Assembly (NCBI GenBank): GCA_029204225.1
Contig: CM055098.1
Coordinates: 47,245,939 to 47,309,938 of the forward strand
Source: Diphasiastrum complanatum
Taxonomy: Eukaryota > Streptophyta > Lycopodiopsida > Lycopodiales > Lycopodiaceae
Reading direction: 5' to 3'
Length of the DNA stretch: 64,000 bases
Below the pieces are notes generated by a model, which was given only the letters and a program-made list of their open reading frames with translations, searched no databases and was not told the DNA's origin. Positions within the stretch are counted from its first letter, which is position 1. The number at the start of each line of letters is the position of its first letter. A program made the position numbers and the translations under genes. This document shows positions 10,681 through 21,195 of this stretch, one piece after another.

Positions 10681-11019
10681 TCAACATCCTATTTGATGTT
10701 TTTCTCTAAAGTTTTGAGATCTACATTTAAAACATTCTTGCGGTCCTAGTGGACAATCATTATGGTTCAAGAAATTCTCCCTTTGTTTTACTAGTACGGC
10801 CTTCAATGATTTTATGGCTGAAACTAGTCTCGGGTTGTATGTTCTTGGTAAACATGACCTTCTAGTTCTCCGCAAGTAGGCTTCAAGTGTTTCGTTGTCA
10901 TCTGGTCCTTCGTCATGCCTATCAGGAGTCTTGGTCTTCTTGATCTTTTCCAAGCAGTTCTTGCTTTTTGTAGCACAAGGCCTCTTAAACATCGGGTGGA
11001 GCTTTATGTTCTTCTGCAT
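10681..11019 (-). CDS. 112-codon basic ORF right after primer site
   Basis: An intact minus-strand frame begins 46 bp downstream of the L-element primer site. The product is strongly basic and Cys-containing (CATKSKNCLEKIKK near the start, a C-x7-C-x2-C cluster near the end). It has no recognisable domain or membrane segment. Its position suggests either a gag remnant or an extra leader ORF as found in some Tat-group elements. It is intact although everything around it is decayed. It may still be a chance frame. Confidence 0.35.
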   Translation of the reverse strand: MQKNIKLHPMFKRPCATKSKNCLEKIKKTKTPDRHDEGPDDNETLEAYLRRTRRSCLPRTYNPRLVSAIKSLKAVLVKQRENFLNHNDCPLGPQECFKCRSQNFREKHQIGC

Positions 11020-11064
11020 GCAGAAACATACAAGGTCTTCAAGTCAAGTTCACAACATATTAAA

Positions 11065-11081
11065 CCATGGCACTGATACCA
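11065..11081 (-). promoter_or_regulatory. tRNA primer-binding site of L element
   Basis: Minus-strand TGGTATCAGTGCCATGG lies three bases after the LTR end (TTCACA at 11085). It matches the plant initiator-Met primer site TGGTATCAGAGC at 11 of 12 positions. Confidence 0.7.
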
Positions 11082-11399
11082 AACTGTGAACTCGTGGGTG
11101 AAGGCCTGTCCTAAGTTCTTAAGGCCAAAAGATTTAATTGGCTTATCATTCACATAAAGCTAGTCTCGAATCCACTTAATGAAAATCAAATAAGACTTTA
11201 AATCAAAACTCGAAAAACATTGCATCACATAGATTCATTCACACAATAGCAGAAGCACTGAGGGGTCAAGATGGGGACCCCCCTCCCCCGGAAGGATTCT
11301 TTTCTTATCATTATGCAAATCCAATTGGCCAATGCCACAATTCCATATCTAGCGTAACAAAAGCATAGAAATGTCTTCATAAGTCTTAATCTTTCCGAC

Positions 11400-11820
11400 A
11401 TGCAATCATGTTGGATCTTAGATTCTTGTCATGCAATCCATGGACCTTAGATTCTTGACATGCAATCATAATGGTTCATAGATTCTTGACATGCAACAGT
11501 CATGAAGTGACATGCATGGTCATTTGGCAATGCATGGTGTGACATGCAAGCTTCAAATCTGACATGCAAGCTTTAGATCTGACATGCAAGCTCGAGATCT
11601 GACATGCATGGACAATAGGCCACAGATGCTATGACATGCAAGCTTTGAATCTAAAATGCAAGCTCTAGATCTGACATGCATGGACAATAGGCCACTGATG
11701 GTATGCAAGCTTCAAATCTCTAGATCTGACATGCATGGACAATAGGCCACTGATGGCATGATATGCAAGCTCTAGATTTGACATGCATAGACAATAGGCC
11801 ACCAATAGCCTGACATGAAA
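11400..11820. repeat. Tandem CATGCA-containing repeats inside L LTR
   Basis: About 20-bp units built on gacatgcaagctctagatct, plus a longer unit of roughly 85 bp containing gacatgcatggacaatagg that recurs at least four times. CATGCATG is the core of the plant RY (B3-factor) motif, but the array lies downstream of the LTR TATA box. The plus-strand copy has related CATGCATGTC repeats near 51295-51500. Confidence 0.8.
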
Positions 11821-11892
11821 AAGTACTGATCAACCATTCTTACATATGGGTAACAGTTTCAAGAGCATACCATGGTTTCGAGATAAGGTGAA

Positions 11893-11894
<2 letters not shown>

Positions 11895-11978
<84 letters not shown>
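11895..11978. repeat. (GA)n microsatellite in L LTR
   Basis: About 84 bp of pure GA, read as CT on the LTR's own strand. The L copy at 51176-51259 carries a CT tract of about the same length at the same place. Confidence 0.95.
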
Positions 11979-11980
<2 letters not shown>

Positions 11981-13190
11981 CGTGTGTTTGTGTGTGACGT
12001 GAAAGAGAGATAGAAATCCAAGGGTTTGAGCTCCAAAAATCCTACAATCACAAAATAACATAGCCTCCTTGAGGTAATGCCTCAATCCTCTTCTCCAAAG
12101 CACCTATACACAACAGACAACAAAATGGCAGAGTTTGGATGCAACATCCTTCCATCCTCTCGGTAGAGAGGCGCATTTCCACTTATATAGAGAGTGGAGA
12201 GTCCTTCCAAAGTGAGTGAGGTGTCAAGTTCAAGGGCATGAGGTGTGAGGAAGACTCCAATTGGACTTAGGGTGTAGTGGAGTGCATGGATGAGGTGTGT
12301 TAGTTAGAGAGGGTGAATGGGTGATGTGTATTAGCTTGGGAGACTTATTTTGGTGATTTGGCATATGAAGTGAGACTGTAGGAGGGTGTCCCATTCTAGG
12401 TGTCAAATAGCCTAGAATGCATGTGGAAAAGTAGGTGGGAGGTAGGTGGTACAAGTTTCCAACTTGACTTTTAGTTACATATAATATTACATGGTTACAA
12501 CTTGGGAATTCACCCAAGTGCAATCTTCCTATGGAAGAGCCAAGGTATATGTCTATCTTGTTTTGCATAATGTCCATCAATTCATAGGCCCTTTTTTCTA
12601 GAGGTTGCCCATCTTCAATCATGTTCATTGGCACTTATTTTCTAGAGGTTGCCCATCCTCAATAATGGTGGAACAAGTCCCTAGGGTGACCAGACCCTAG
12701 GCCTTGTCCTGTTCTTTATAGACTCCACTGAGCCTTCATTATAAACTTAGTAATAAACCTTCTTTATAGACTCTACTGAGTCTTCTTTATAGACTTTATC
12801 AAAAAGCCTTCTTTATACTGTCTTTAAGCTTAGTTTTGATTCTTGTTCTTTTGGCACTTTCTCGAGTACCTGCACATACCCTCAAAGAGAGATCAGTCCT
12901 TAAGCCCAGAGGGCTTCTTATTCTTGCTCTAATTCTTCAGGCACGTTTGTGTGTACTTGCACATCCCTTCAAAGAAAGGTAAGTGTTCATACTACCATCA
13001 AACATGGTTTATAGAATATTCTTAGTTCTACAGTTGTCAATGCCTGTTACTCAATTCATTAAAGTAATAAATTCTTACAATATCCTAAAAGAATATTGAT
13101 CATCGATAATTCTATATCATCAAAGTCTGTCTGGGTTTGAAGTTGGAAAAGTCTTTATTACTTAGGAGCGATTTGTGTCTACAAATTACA

Positions 13191-13548
13191 CAAGAGGGCC
13201 AAGAAGGCTCTACACATGATAAAGATGTATGTTACCAATGAGCTTCTCAAGGAAGTTGGTAAGTGCACATAATCTTTGGAAGCTTGGGGTTCATTGAAGA
13301 AGTTTTATGAATCCAAGTCTACTTCTAGAGTGTTGACTCTAAGAAGACAAATTTTTTCTTGTTTGCAAAAGAATGAAGAAAGTCCAAGTACTTTTGTTTT
13401 GAGGATAAAAGCATTAAATGACAAGTTGGCTTGCATTGATGAAAGCATTAAGGAAGGAGAGCTTGTTCAAGTGATTCTTAATGGCTTGTTGGATGCTCAT
13501 GCTAACATTGTTCAAAGTACTGCTATCCAGAAGACTTTGTCAATTTTG
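13191..13548 (+). pseudogene. Copia gag middle fragment
   Basis: A plus-strand UBN2-type gag frame from 13192: KMYVTNELLKEV, a TAA at 13270, then EAWGSLKKFYESKS and DAHANIVQSTAIQKT. The N-terminus is missing because the L LTR abuts at 13190. The C-terminus is cut at about 13548 by M-family LTR sequence. It belongs to the same group as the gag at 5799-6290. Confidence 0.8.
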
Positions 13549-13997
13549 CAATTCTGTCTAGGATCAGAAGATCCAACTGTTCGCTAGTAAAGCGAGACTA
13601 CTACTCGTGAGAGAACCGTGTTTCTTTCATGAAAACGCACTACTTGGATTCGCATGCAGTGCTTGAAGAAATCAGAGAAAATTAATATCGATTATTTTCT
13701 TGTTGTGTCTGATCTTAAATGCTTATGCTGATATTTCATATGTTTGAGTTCTCTTGTTCACTTGAATTCCGCAATTTGGTTGAGACTAATTCAAATGCAG
13801 TATTAAAGTTATGAACGTAGATCAGTAGTGACTGACTACACTCTGGAGGATTGTAGGAGCGACTCAACTGGTAGTGTCCAGCGGTCGCATCTGAACTCCA
13901 TCCGAGCTTAAGAGAGTCATGATTGATTGGCCTTCGCGAAAGTTTTGCGAATCCGACGAATTTCTCATCAATCAATGACTTTTTTTTTTCCTCATCA
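13549..13997 (+). repeat. 5' LTR of copia element M, truncated on the left
   Basis: The sequence from about 13549 matches the reverse complement of 49484-49910 (attctgtctagga, gtagtgactgactac-type segments). It ends CTCATCA at 13997, followed by g and a primer site. The left part of the LTR is missing. Confidence 0.8.
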
Positions 13998-13998
13998 G

Positions 13999-14010
13999 TG
14001 GTATCAAAGC
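13999..14010 (+). promoter_or_regulatory. Initiator-Met primer site of element M
   Basis: TGGTATCAAAGC, one mismatch from TGGTATCAGAGC, one base after the LTR end. Confidence 0.8.
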
Positions 14011-14113
14011 AGGTTATCCTATCATATTTTGACATAGCCAAGAAGCTAGCAGATCCAAGAGGCCAAGCATTCAGATAGACAACCATCAACAAAGAAATAG
14101 ACTTCAAGAAGCA

Positions 14114-15165
14114 ATGGCTTCGATCAGCAGCATGCAGAGCAAGATCTGCACTATACTTGTTTATTCAAGATCTAACTTTCTAGCCTGGAAAGCTAAGACA
14201 TCTTTAATACTCAAGGGCGAAGGACTCTTCCCCTGGGTGGATGGCACAGAAGAAATGCCTACGACAACAGGCAAGGAGCTACGCGAATGGAGGGAGAAAA
14301 ACAACAAGGCAGTCACCATGCTATCATCTTCCATCGAAGATAGCCTTACACTTGACCTGGCTACACTCTCCAAAGCTAAGGAGATGTGGGATGCACTGCT
14401 CACAAGATTTCAGACGAAATCAAGAGGTCAGATCATGATGCTGGAAGATTAGCTGACAAATCTACAATGGGATTGAAAAGACCTCACCTCCTTTGTGAGA
14501 AAGATGAAGGATCTGTTTCTATCTCTACACAACTCTAGAGCAGAGAATGCACTATCAACTGAGAAGCAGCTCACGTACCTGTTGAGAGCCTTACCCAGAT
14601 TTTTCTAGATGACACGGACCCTGCTCGTGAAAGATCCTACAATGAACCTCGAAAAGGCGATTGTCGAGATTCGAGAGGAAGTCGAGGCCAGAGAACACCT
14701 TGATCACAAGGATGGTTCTGACTAGGCCCTCTACGACAACAAAGAAAAATCCAAGAAACAATTCAAGCCTAAGAGGGAGTTGAATCAGAGGCAGGATCAT
14801 GACCAACACGTAGAGGGGTCCAGCAAGAGCAACTGGAAGACCAAAGGGAGGTCGAAACAACAAGATACAAACAAGAAAACCTGCATGAGATGCAGAAGAG
14901 ATGGGCATATAGTAGATACCTGCTGGCTCACTCCCAAGATTGAGTGTATCCATTGCCATAAGAAGGGTCATGCAGCCATGGATTGCCGCCAAAACCCAAG
15001 AAACAGATCAGCACAGAATAGACAGGAAAACAACAATAGTTCTTTCTATGTTGAGGAGCCCGAGAGCTCTAAGATGGGCGAAGAAAGAATGAACAAAAAT
15101 TGTTCGACCCCCTACATCTGTGAAGATGTGTGTGCAGCATCAACGTCTGACACACATGAAGGTGA
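14114..15165 (+). pseudogene. Copia M gag with two zinc knuckles
   Basis: The ATG at 14114 starts a gag frame (FLAWKAKTSLILKGEGL, then a KEMWDALLTRF segment) about 115 bp after the primer site, the expected leader length. Four in-frame stops fall between 14450 and 14725. The C-terminal part is very basic (Lys/Gln/Arg) and carries two perfect CCHC knuckles, CMRCRRDGHIVDTC (about 14882) and CIHCHKKGHAAMDC (about 14946). One frameshift near 15160 separates it from the protease. Confidence 0.88.
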
Positions 15166-16211
15166 TCCTAGATTCAGGAGCCAACTCACACTTTGTGACA
15201 TCAAGACGAATAATGTCTGATTTCAGAAGTGTGGATCCCTCAAGATTCATAGTTCTTGGAGATGGATCTAGACATCAAGTGAACGACATTGGTTCACTAT
15301 GGCTCAACACCAACGGTAGAGACAGACGACTCGAAGACGTTCTGTTCGTGCCAACCCTGCAGCAAGACTTGCTCTCTGTAGCAAGAATAGCAGATGCAGG
15401 GATGCGTGTGACGTTTTCTAATGAAGCATGCAACGTGATTGATGCCAGCACCAGCACTTTCATAGCTCAAGGCAGAAGGAAAGGCAACCTATATCATCTG
15501 AAAGTGCGCCTACCTGAAGATCAGATGCATCAGACCCATGACGACTCGCCAGACACGCTGTGGCACAAAAGACTCTGCCACATGAACTCAATGACACTTT
15601 ATCAGGCAAGTCATCATGGAGGGATAACAGGGGTCAGCATCTCGAATGCAACCAGTTTGTCCACCTGTGATGCATGTTTGAAAGGCAAGATGTCGCGCAC
15701 TCCATTCGTCAAAGACTCATACAGAATGAGCAACATTATGGAGCTAGTGCATTCTGACATCTGTGGACCATTCAACGTGATCTCAATAGGAGGTTCGAAA
15801 TATTATATAACCTTAATTGATGATTACAACAAGTTTTCCAGAGTGTCTTTCATTCAGAATAAATCTGAAGCACTCGATAAATTCACAGAATACATGAATT
15901 GGACAGAGAGATGTACAGGTAGCAAGGTGAAGCAGATCAGAACGGATCGAGGGGCAAATATATCTTTAATCACTTCACTGACTTTTGAATGATCGTGGTA
16001 TCATTCATAGAAGAACTGCAGCCTACACACCACAGCACAATGGTGTTGATGAATGAAAGAATAGGACCCTAATGGAAGCAGCCAGATGCATGATGGCCTA
16101 TTCGAAAGCCCCAAGGGCACTGTGGACTGAAGCAGTAGCTACAATCGCATACATCCAGAACAGGACATGCAAGTCTGGTGTTCCTCACACGACACCACAT
16201 GAGCTATGGTG
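15166..16211 (+). pseudogene. Copia M protease, pre-integrase and integrase
   Basis: Protease motif ILDSGANSHFV lies at about 15165. The usual LEDVLFVP and DLLSVARI segments follow, then LWHKRLCHMN with C-D-A-C of the pre-integrase. The integrase has first Asp in VHSDICGP (about 15750) and second Asp in RTDRG (about 15943), then a frameshift near 15960. The Glu region near 16045 reads VDE, stop, KNRT in another frame. The 15120-15992 stretch is one long open frame, among the best preserved here. It is cut at 16211 by a gypsy LTR within the H-E-L-W segment. Confidence 0.88.
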
Positions 16212-16781
16212 TGTTGGGGGTATTCCCAACAAAGTGTAAATAAATAAAATCGTCCAATAAAATGTGTTGCGAGGGCATGGCATCTTGTGCGTATAAAAGC
16301 CATGGCCCAATGAGCACGCAAGCCAAAGTGTAAATAAAATAAAATAGACTTGGGCCTTTGTAATTAAAATAAAACTTGAGGCCCAAAGTCAATTTTAAAC
16401 TTAGAGTTTACTTTTTAGAGTTGGGTCCAATTTTGGACTCACATGAATCTTGTGATTTCCAATGCACTTTTTGTGGACCCTTGGATCAAGTTGGGTCCAA
16501 GATGAATGGATAGGATCAATGTGAATATTAGCCAATAGGATTGAGGGGCAAGGGCCTTCCCCATTTTATGAAAAGGCACCATTTGTACACTATTGGGATG
16601 CTTAATAGAGAGGAGGAGGCTCTACTATTTTGAGAGCTCAAGCATCCTCATTTGCTAATCAATCTTGCTTATGCTATTGTTGTGATTGCTTGTTATCTCC
16701 ATTTTTTCCATGCTTTTTGTTTGTGATTAGTTAAGATTTCTCAATAAGCAATGACATTGAGCATTTGAGCTAACCTCCATC

Positions 16782-16852
<71 letters not shown>

Positions 16853-17069
16853 TCTTCTTGTCTATCCTTTCCTTTCACTCAAAAGCATGATGAATGTTAG
16901 TGTAGAGGAGTAGAGTTAAAGGAGGGTAGTGTTAGTGGTGAATAGAGTTAAGGGAGAAAGTAGGAAACTAACTAAAAGTAGCATCTATGCATAGTTAGGT
17001 ACCTATCCAGTGATCTAACCCTTGTTGACATGCGGGAGGGCTATACTACGCAAGATCTTCAACCCTACA
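16212..17069 (+). repeat. Athila/Tat-like gypsy LTR (family P)
   Basis: 858 bp from TGTTGGGGGTATTCCCAACA, itself a 7-bp inverted repeat around six bases, to CAACCCTACA, one base before a gypsy-type primer site. A TATAAAAG lies at 16292. A long CT tract occupies 16785-16850. The LTR begins inside copia integrase codons of element M, so it inserted after M. No second LTR or target duplication remains. Confidence 0.82.
16785..16850. repeat. (CT)n microsatellite in P LTR
   Basis: About 65 bp of CT repeat inside the gypsy LTR. Confidence 0.95.
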
Positions 17070-17070
17070 G

Positions 17071-17088
17071 TGGCGCCATTGCCGGGGA
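17071..17088 (+). promoter_or_regulatory. Gypsy primer-binding site (Athila/Tat type)
   Basis: TGGCGCCATTGCCGGGGA differs at one position from TGGCGCCGTTGCCGGGGA, the primer site typical of plant Athila/Tat elements. The difference is G to A within a CG context. Confidence 0.85.
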
Positions 17089-18082
17089 AAGGTTTCCACT
17101 AGCTAGTTTAGCTGTATTTTAGCTATTTTCTTGCTTTTTAGAGTAGTTTTAGGTAGATTTTTGGGAGTTTAGAGATAGTTTTCTATTTTTTTGGGTGTTT
17201 GGGCTGTTCACAGCTAGCGGAGGAGGTGTGAGAGGGTAGAGGAGGTCCTAAACAGCCTCTAAGGGCTTGAAACCCAAACCAACCAGTCAAAAAACCCAAA
17301 AAACACACCAATCTGTATTTTTGGAGGGAAAAAGAGACTAAAATTTCATCAGATTTTTATATCTCCAAAACTAGTGTGAATTAACCCTTGCATGACTGGC
17401 AGCAGCTCCAGGGTATTGTCATAGACCTGCATAGAAGCCTGCGAGAGTTAGTTCCAAGCAGATTGTAAAAATAAGAGAAAAATCATAAAAAAATTCAAAA
17501 AACCCTTCAAAAAATCCAAAAAAACTTAAATCTTCATAAGAACTCTCGTAGAACCCTCTGAAGTTCCATCTCAGTGAGACCAGGACACAGAGAAGCTTGC
17601 GAGAGTTAGTTTGATGTCTAAGTGCCTGTGCAAGAGTTCCTAGTAAAAAAAAGACGGGAAAGTACTAGTGAACCCTCACAGACATCAAATTTTTAGTTCC
17701 AGTGGTCAAGAACTCTTGCAGAGGATTCTGAAGTTTCATCTCAGTGAGACCAGGACACATAAGAGCTTGCGAGAGTAAATTTGATTCCAGTGAGCTGAAA
17801 ATTGGGTTTAAGTGTTAAAAAATCACTAAAAAGTGAAGATCCAACAAATCTATCCAGTAAGAACTCTTGCAAAATCTCTCATTCAGAATGTCAATTTACA
17901 TCAGTGATGAAGTCTGCGAGAGTTAGTTCTGAGATTTGGTGAAGATCAAGCCAAAAAAGTGGTTTTGAACCCTCACAAACAATGAAATTTTCACTTCTTG
18001 TGAGAGTTAACTCTCGCAGAGAATTCAATAGTGAGATCTGACCCAGATCCAACTACTGTGAGCCTTGCAAGAGTTACTTCTC
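17089..18082 (+). repeat. Gypsy leader with spaced AACTCTCGCA / TGCGAGAGTT motifs
   Basis: The leader after the primer site has no gag. From about 17437 it carries degenerate repeats of roughly 150 bp in which TGCGAGAGTTAGTT and its near complement AACTCTYGCAGA alternate (17437, 17540, 17593, 17708, 17765, 17859, 17919, 18000, 18063). A shared block, ctcagtgagaccaggacaca, appears at about 17570 and 17740. At about 18080 the sequence switches to copia RT, so the rest of the gypsy element is deleted. Confidence 0.75.
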
Positions 18083-19642
18083 AAAGATCTGAGAGATATT
18101 ATTGAAAGTACAGAAAATGACAGATGGATCCAAGCCATGAACGAAGAGATGGAGTCCATGAGGAAGAACCAGGTATGGACATTGGAGCCATTACCACATA
18201 AGCGCAAGACTGTCAAATGCAAATGGGTCTTCAAGCTCAAATATGGACCAGCTGGAAATGTGATGAAATACAAGACAAGACTGGTAGTGAAGGGTTTCTC
18301 TCAGAGATACGGTATTGACTATTCTGAAATCTTCTCTCCTGTCGTCAAACATTCGTCTCTAGGTCTATTATTTGCATATGCAACAGCTTATGACCTCAGG
18401 ATCCACATTGTGGATGAGAAGACAACCTTCTTGCATGGCGAATTAGACAATGAGGTCTACATGGATCAACCCCTAGGATTCTCTCGAATTCACTTCCTAA
18501 CTATGTATGCAGAATGCATAGAAGCATCTACGGTCTGAAACAGTCAGTCCGACAATGGTACAAGAAGAAAGATCAAGCCCTGAAATCATTAGGATTCAAG
18601 CCCCTATTGGCTGACTCCAATGTGTATGTCAAATTATAGATGGGCAGATCATCATAGTGGCTGTATATGTGGACGACACTCTGATACTTTGCAGAAGTGA
18701 GCAACTAATTGCTGAGGTGAAGACAGACATCTCAAAACATTTCGAGATAGTGGATCTGGGAGAAGCCAGGTGTGACCTAGGCTTATAAATTGAGAGGGAC
18801 TATGAGGGAGGTAGGTTATACCTTCACCAATCCAGATACACCCAGAAGATCCTAGAGGACTTTGGGATGCTGAATTGCAAAGGAGCAAAAACTCCAATGC
18901 TTGCAGGGACGGTGCTAATGAATGATGACTATCCAAGGACTGAGGAAGAGAGAGAACAGATGTAGCTCACACCTTACAGGAAGCTGATAGGATCACTGAT
19001 GTACCTTGTAGACAACACATGTCCTGATATTGTCTATGTAGTATTCAAGATGAGCCAATTTTGTACGAATCTAGGCTCGACACATTGGAAGATTGCAAAA
19101 CAAATTTTGCAATATCTTCAATCAACGAGGGATTATGGTTGTGTTATTGTCATGGTTCAAGTTTCAAGACACTTTCTGTTAGCTGGGCATCTCTCAAGGA
19201 TGATTGTAAAAGCGTCTCAGGAGGATGCACCATCGCATCAGGAAAAGCAGTTCTCTGGTCAGCAAGAAGCAGACCGTTGTAGCCCAGTCATCTTGTGAAG
19301 CAAAGTACGTAGCAGTAGCAAAGATGGCCAATGAAATAATTTGGCTAAGGCAGTTCCTGGATGAATTGGGCGAAACAAGAAATGAGCCTCTGGTCTTCTA
19401 GGTGGACAACACCTCTGCAATACTCCTGACGAAAAATCCCACGTTCCATTCCAAAACGAAACACATTGCGATCAAGTATCACTTGATCAGGGATCTGAAT
19501 GAAAAGAAGATGATGCAGACCACCTTCATAGGCACGAAAGACATGGTTGCTAACATCTTCACAAAGGCCCTGGGCAAAGGACTCTTTGAGAGGAAAAGGA
19601 GTAGTCTCGGGAACATAAAGCTATCATGCTTTGAGAGGGAGC
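18083..19642 (+). pseudogene. Copia M RT and RNase H
   Basis: This continues element M beyond the gypsy insertion: DRWIQAMNEEMESM, KCKWVFKLKYGPAG, an EVYMDQPLGF block at about 18450, SIYGLKQSVRQW in another frame, and an intact YVDD at 18666-18677. RNase H segments follow in shifted frames (GGCTIASGKAVLWS, VDNTSAILL, DMVANIFTKALGKG). In the usual SSCEAEY block the sequence reads SSCEAKY. At least three frameshifts and several stops (18538, about 18787, 18964, 19280, 19400) break it. It ends at a purine tract, gagagggagc, just before 19643. Confidence 0.85.
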
Positions 19643-19860
19643 TGAAGAAACAAAATGTTTCTGATTACAAAGCCTTGCTAGCTTTCAACCCTTTGCCTAA
19701 CGAAGATGTTTGCGACCATGAACATCTAGAGACACGAAACACAAAGAGTTTTGCAAACGCAAAAGTCAACAGAAACGAAGACAAATGGTTCGCAAACACA
19801 GAATATCCACGAACGAGATTCCTTCGTGGTCTAGTACGGAAGAAGGTAGACGTGGTAAAC
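19643..19860 (+). repeat. Truncated 3' LTR of element M
   Basis: It begins TGAAGAAACAAAATG immediately after the purine tract. The part from about 19740 resembles the reverse complement of 50230-50357 (caaaagtcaa, cgaacgagatt, gtccagtacg-type words). It breaks at about 19860 where gypsy RT starts. Confidence 0.6.
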
Positions 19861-20225
19861 ATCTTTACCATTTATGGAAAGTATTCTCGACAGAGTAGCT
19901 GGTGCCAAAGGCTATAGTTTTCTAGACGGCTTTAGCAGCTACAACCAGGTGAAGATAGCCCCCCAAGACCAACACAAGATAGCATTTGCCATAGAATGGA
20001 GAACCTATGCCTATAAAGTGATGCCATTCGGACTTTGCAATGCCCCAAGCACCTTTCAGCGTGTCATGCATGCGTCATTCAAAGAATATTTGCAAAAAAT
20101 TCTGAAAATTTTTTTGGACGACCTATGCGTGCATGGACAGACTCCGAACACTTATCCAATTTGGAGAAAGTGCTACAAAAATATCGCAACTTCCATATCT
20201 CCTTGAATCCAGAAAAATGGCCCTT
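19861..20225 (+). pseudogene. Ty3/gypsy RT fragment
   Basis: Reverse transcriptase palm motifs of the Tat-like gypsy group: GYSFLDGFSSYNQV, the MPFGLCNAPSTFQRVM block, and FLDD at 20111-20122 instead of the usual YLDD. A frameshift near 20140 moves the next segment, KYRNFHISLNPEKW, to another frame. It closely resembles the RT at 54750-55080. Neither N-terminal pol nor RNase H follows. Confidence 0.88.
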
Positions 20226-20571
20226 ACTCTCTAACGCTTTTATTCAACCATGGCTTCAGACAGTCGGCCCACTTTTTGAGGCAATGGGATTTTTCTCGGC
20301 AATTTTCCATTTTGAGATTAACATGGGCCTCGCTCTTTACGCTTACGCCACTTGGGACACGTCAAAGACACGCTTCCACTTCCTATACCAAGGTACCATG
20401 TACAAGGTCAAGATTAACGCAAACTCGATGATTCCAATCCAGACTAACAATGGTTACCTGATAGATGCTATCACGAAAACTGTCATTCAGACGGCTGTGC
20501 ATCTGTTGAACAACTTTCTGGTTGTTTTAATATTTTGCAAGGATAGAATCCAGTCCAAGCTGCTGAGTTAG
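20226..20571 (+). pseudogene. Unrecognised frame after gypsy RT
   Basis: An open stretch of about 115 codons directly follows the RT scrap in its shifted frame. It contains aromatic and aliphatic-rich segments (ALYAYATWDTSKTRFHFLYQ) and a hydrophobic C-terminal part (HLLNNFLVVLIF) that might be membrane-like. No known pol domain is recognised. It could be part of another element or a host relic. Confidence 0.3.
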
Positions 20572-20689
20572 ATAGTGGGGTCCTTTCTGGCATTCCCTGG
20601 CCTCTCAGTTGTGCCATACACTGGCATAGCTTCCTCATTCGTGAACTAACCATCTCAACCGTGGACGTATCACAGCAGGCCCCCTGTTG

Positions 20690-21195
20690 TGTAATTTCGC
20701 CTGCGCACTTCTTGAGTCGAAAGTGCATGGCTTCCACTGCTCAACCCTTTTGTCTTCCATCGTGCCACACACTAACCTCTATCCGCCATCTGTAGCATCC
20801 ACCTCCTCCCAACCTGCAGTTACTGACACAACAGCCAACAAACAAATACGTGGCACTGCCTCTTCATCTTCATCTCCACCTACTACCGAAGACGCACCAC
20901 GACCACCGCACTAACGACTCCATCAACCACCGCCACTTCTTCTTCCGTGCAGTCCTCCACTCCTGTCTATGTTGTCACTACTCCTCTTTCTGTTCCATCC
21001 ACGATTGTTTTTGTTCCCATCCCCATTTTCTCTATTGGTACCACTCCCATTTTTGTTCCATTATCCACTACTCCGTCCATCACCATTGCATCCTCCATCA
21101 CTCCTGCCGCCACCGTTGTTCCCCTCACATTTAATCCCTTTGATTCTCAGTTGTCTCCAGACACTTTGGCATGGATGCAAGTCATCAACTTTTCA
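20690..21195 (+). other. Pro/Ser/Thr-rich low-complexity coding-like region
   Basis: Frames here (e.g. 20947-21228) read as Pro, Ser, Thr and Val-rich protein ending in an ordinary-looking DSQLSPDTLAWMQVINF before running into the TG-rich minisatellite. It resembles a low-complexity linker or gag N-terminus, but no domain is recognised. C-rich composition alone could produce it. Confidence 0.3.

Larger units (their letters stand above)
9752..13190 (-). mobile_element. Shrunken gypsy-type element with 2.1-kb LTR (family L)
   Basis: On the minus strand the order is: complete 5' LTR (13190-11085), primer site (11081-11065), a 112-codon frame (11019-10681), non-coding sequence, a short segment resembling the end of pol, a purine tract (9908-9900), and the first ~145 bp of the 3' LTR (9899 to about 9752). 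The 3' LTR assignment rests on 9759-9899 matching 13035-13190. Nearly all gag-pol is absent, so this is a non-autonomous deletion derivative. A second partial LTR of the family lies at about 50358-51933. Confidence 0.68.
11085..13190 (-). repeat. Complete 5' LTR of family L (about 2.1 kb)
   Basis: Minus-strand LTR from TGTAATTTGTAG (13190) to GAGTTCACA (11085). It contains a TATA box, TATATAAG, at 12189-12182, a (CT)n tract about 200 bp downstream, then tandem CATGCA repeats and a C-rich run. The part from about 13012 to 11085 is similar, in the same order of landmarks, to 50358-51933 on the other strand. Confidence 0.72.

Noticed and set aside
11840..12634. Minus-strand frame of 134 codons (12230-12634)
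   Set aside because: It lies wholly in the LTR of family L, is Pro/His-rich by composition, and is not kept in the sister LTR.
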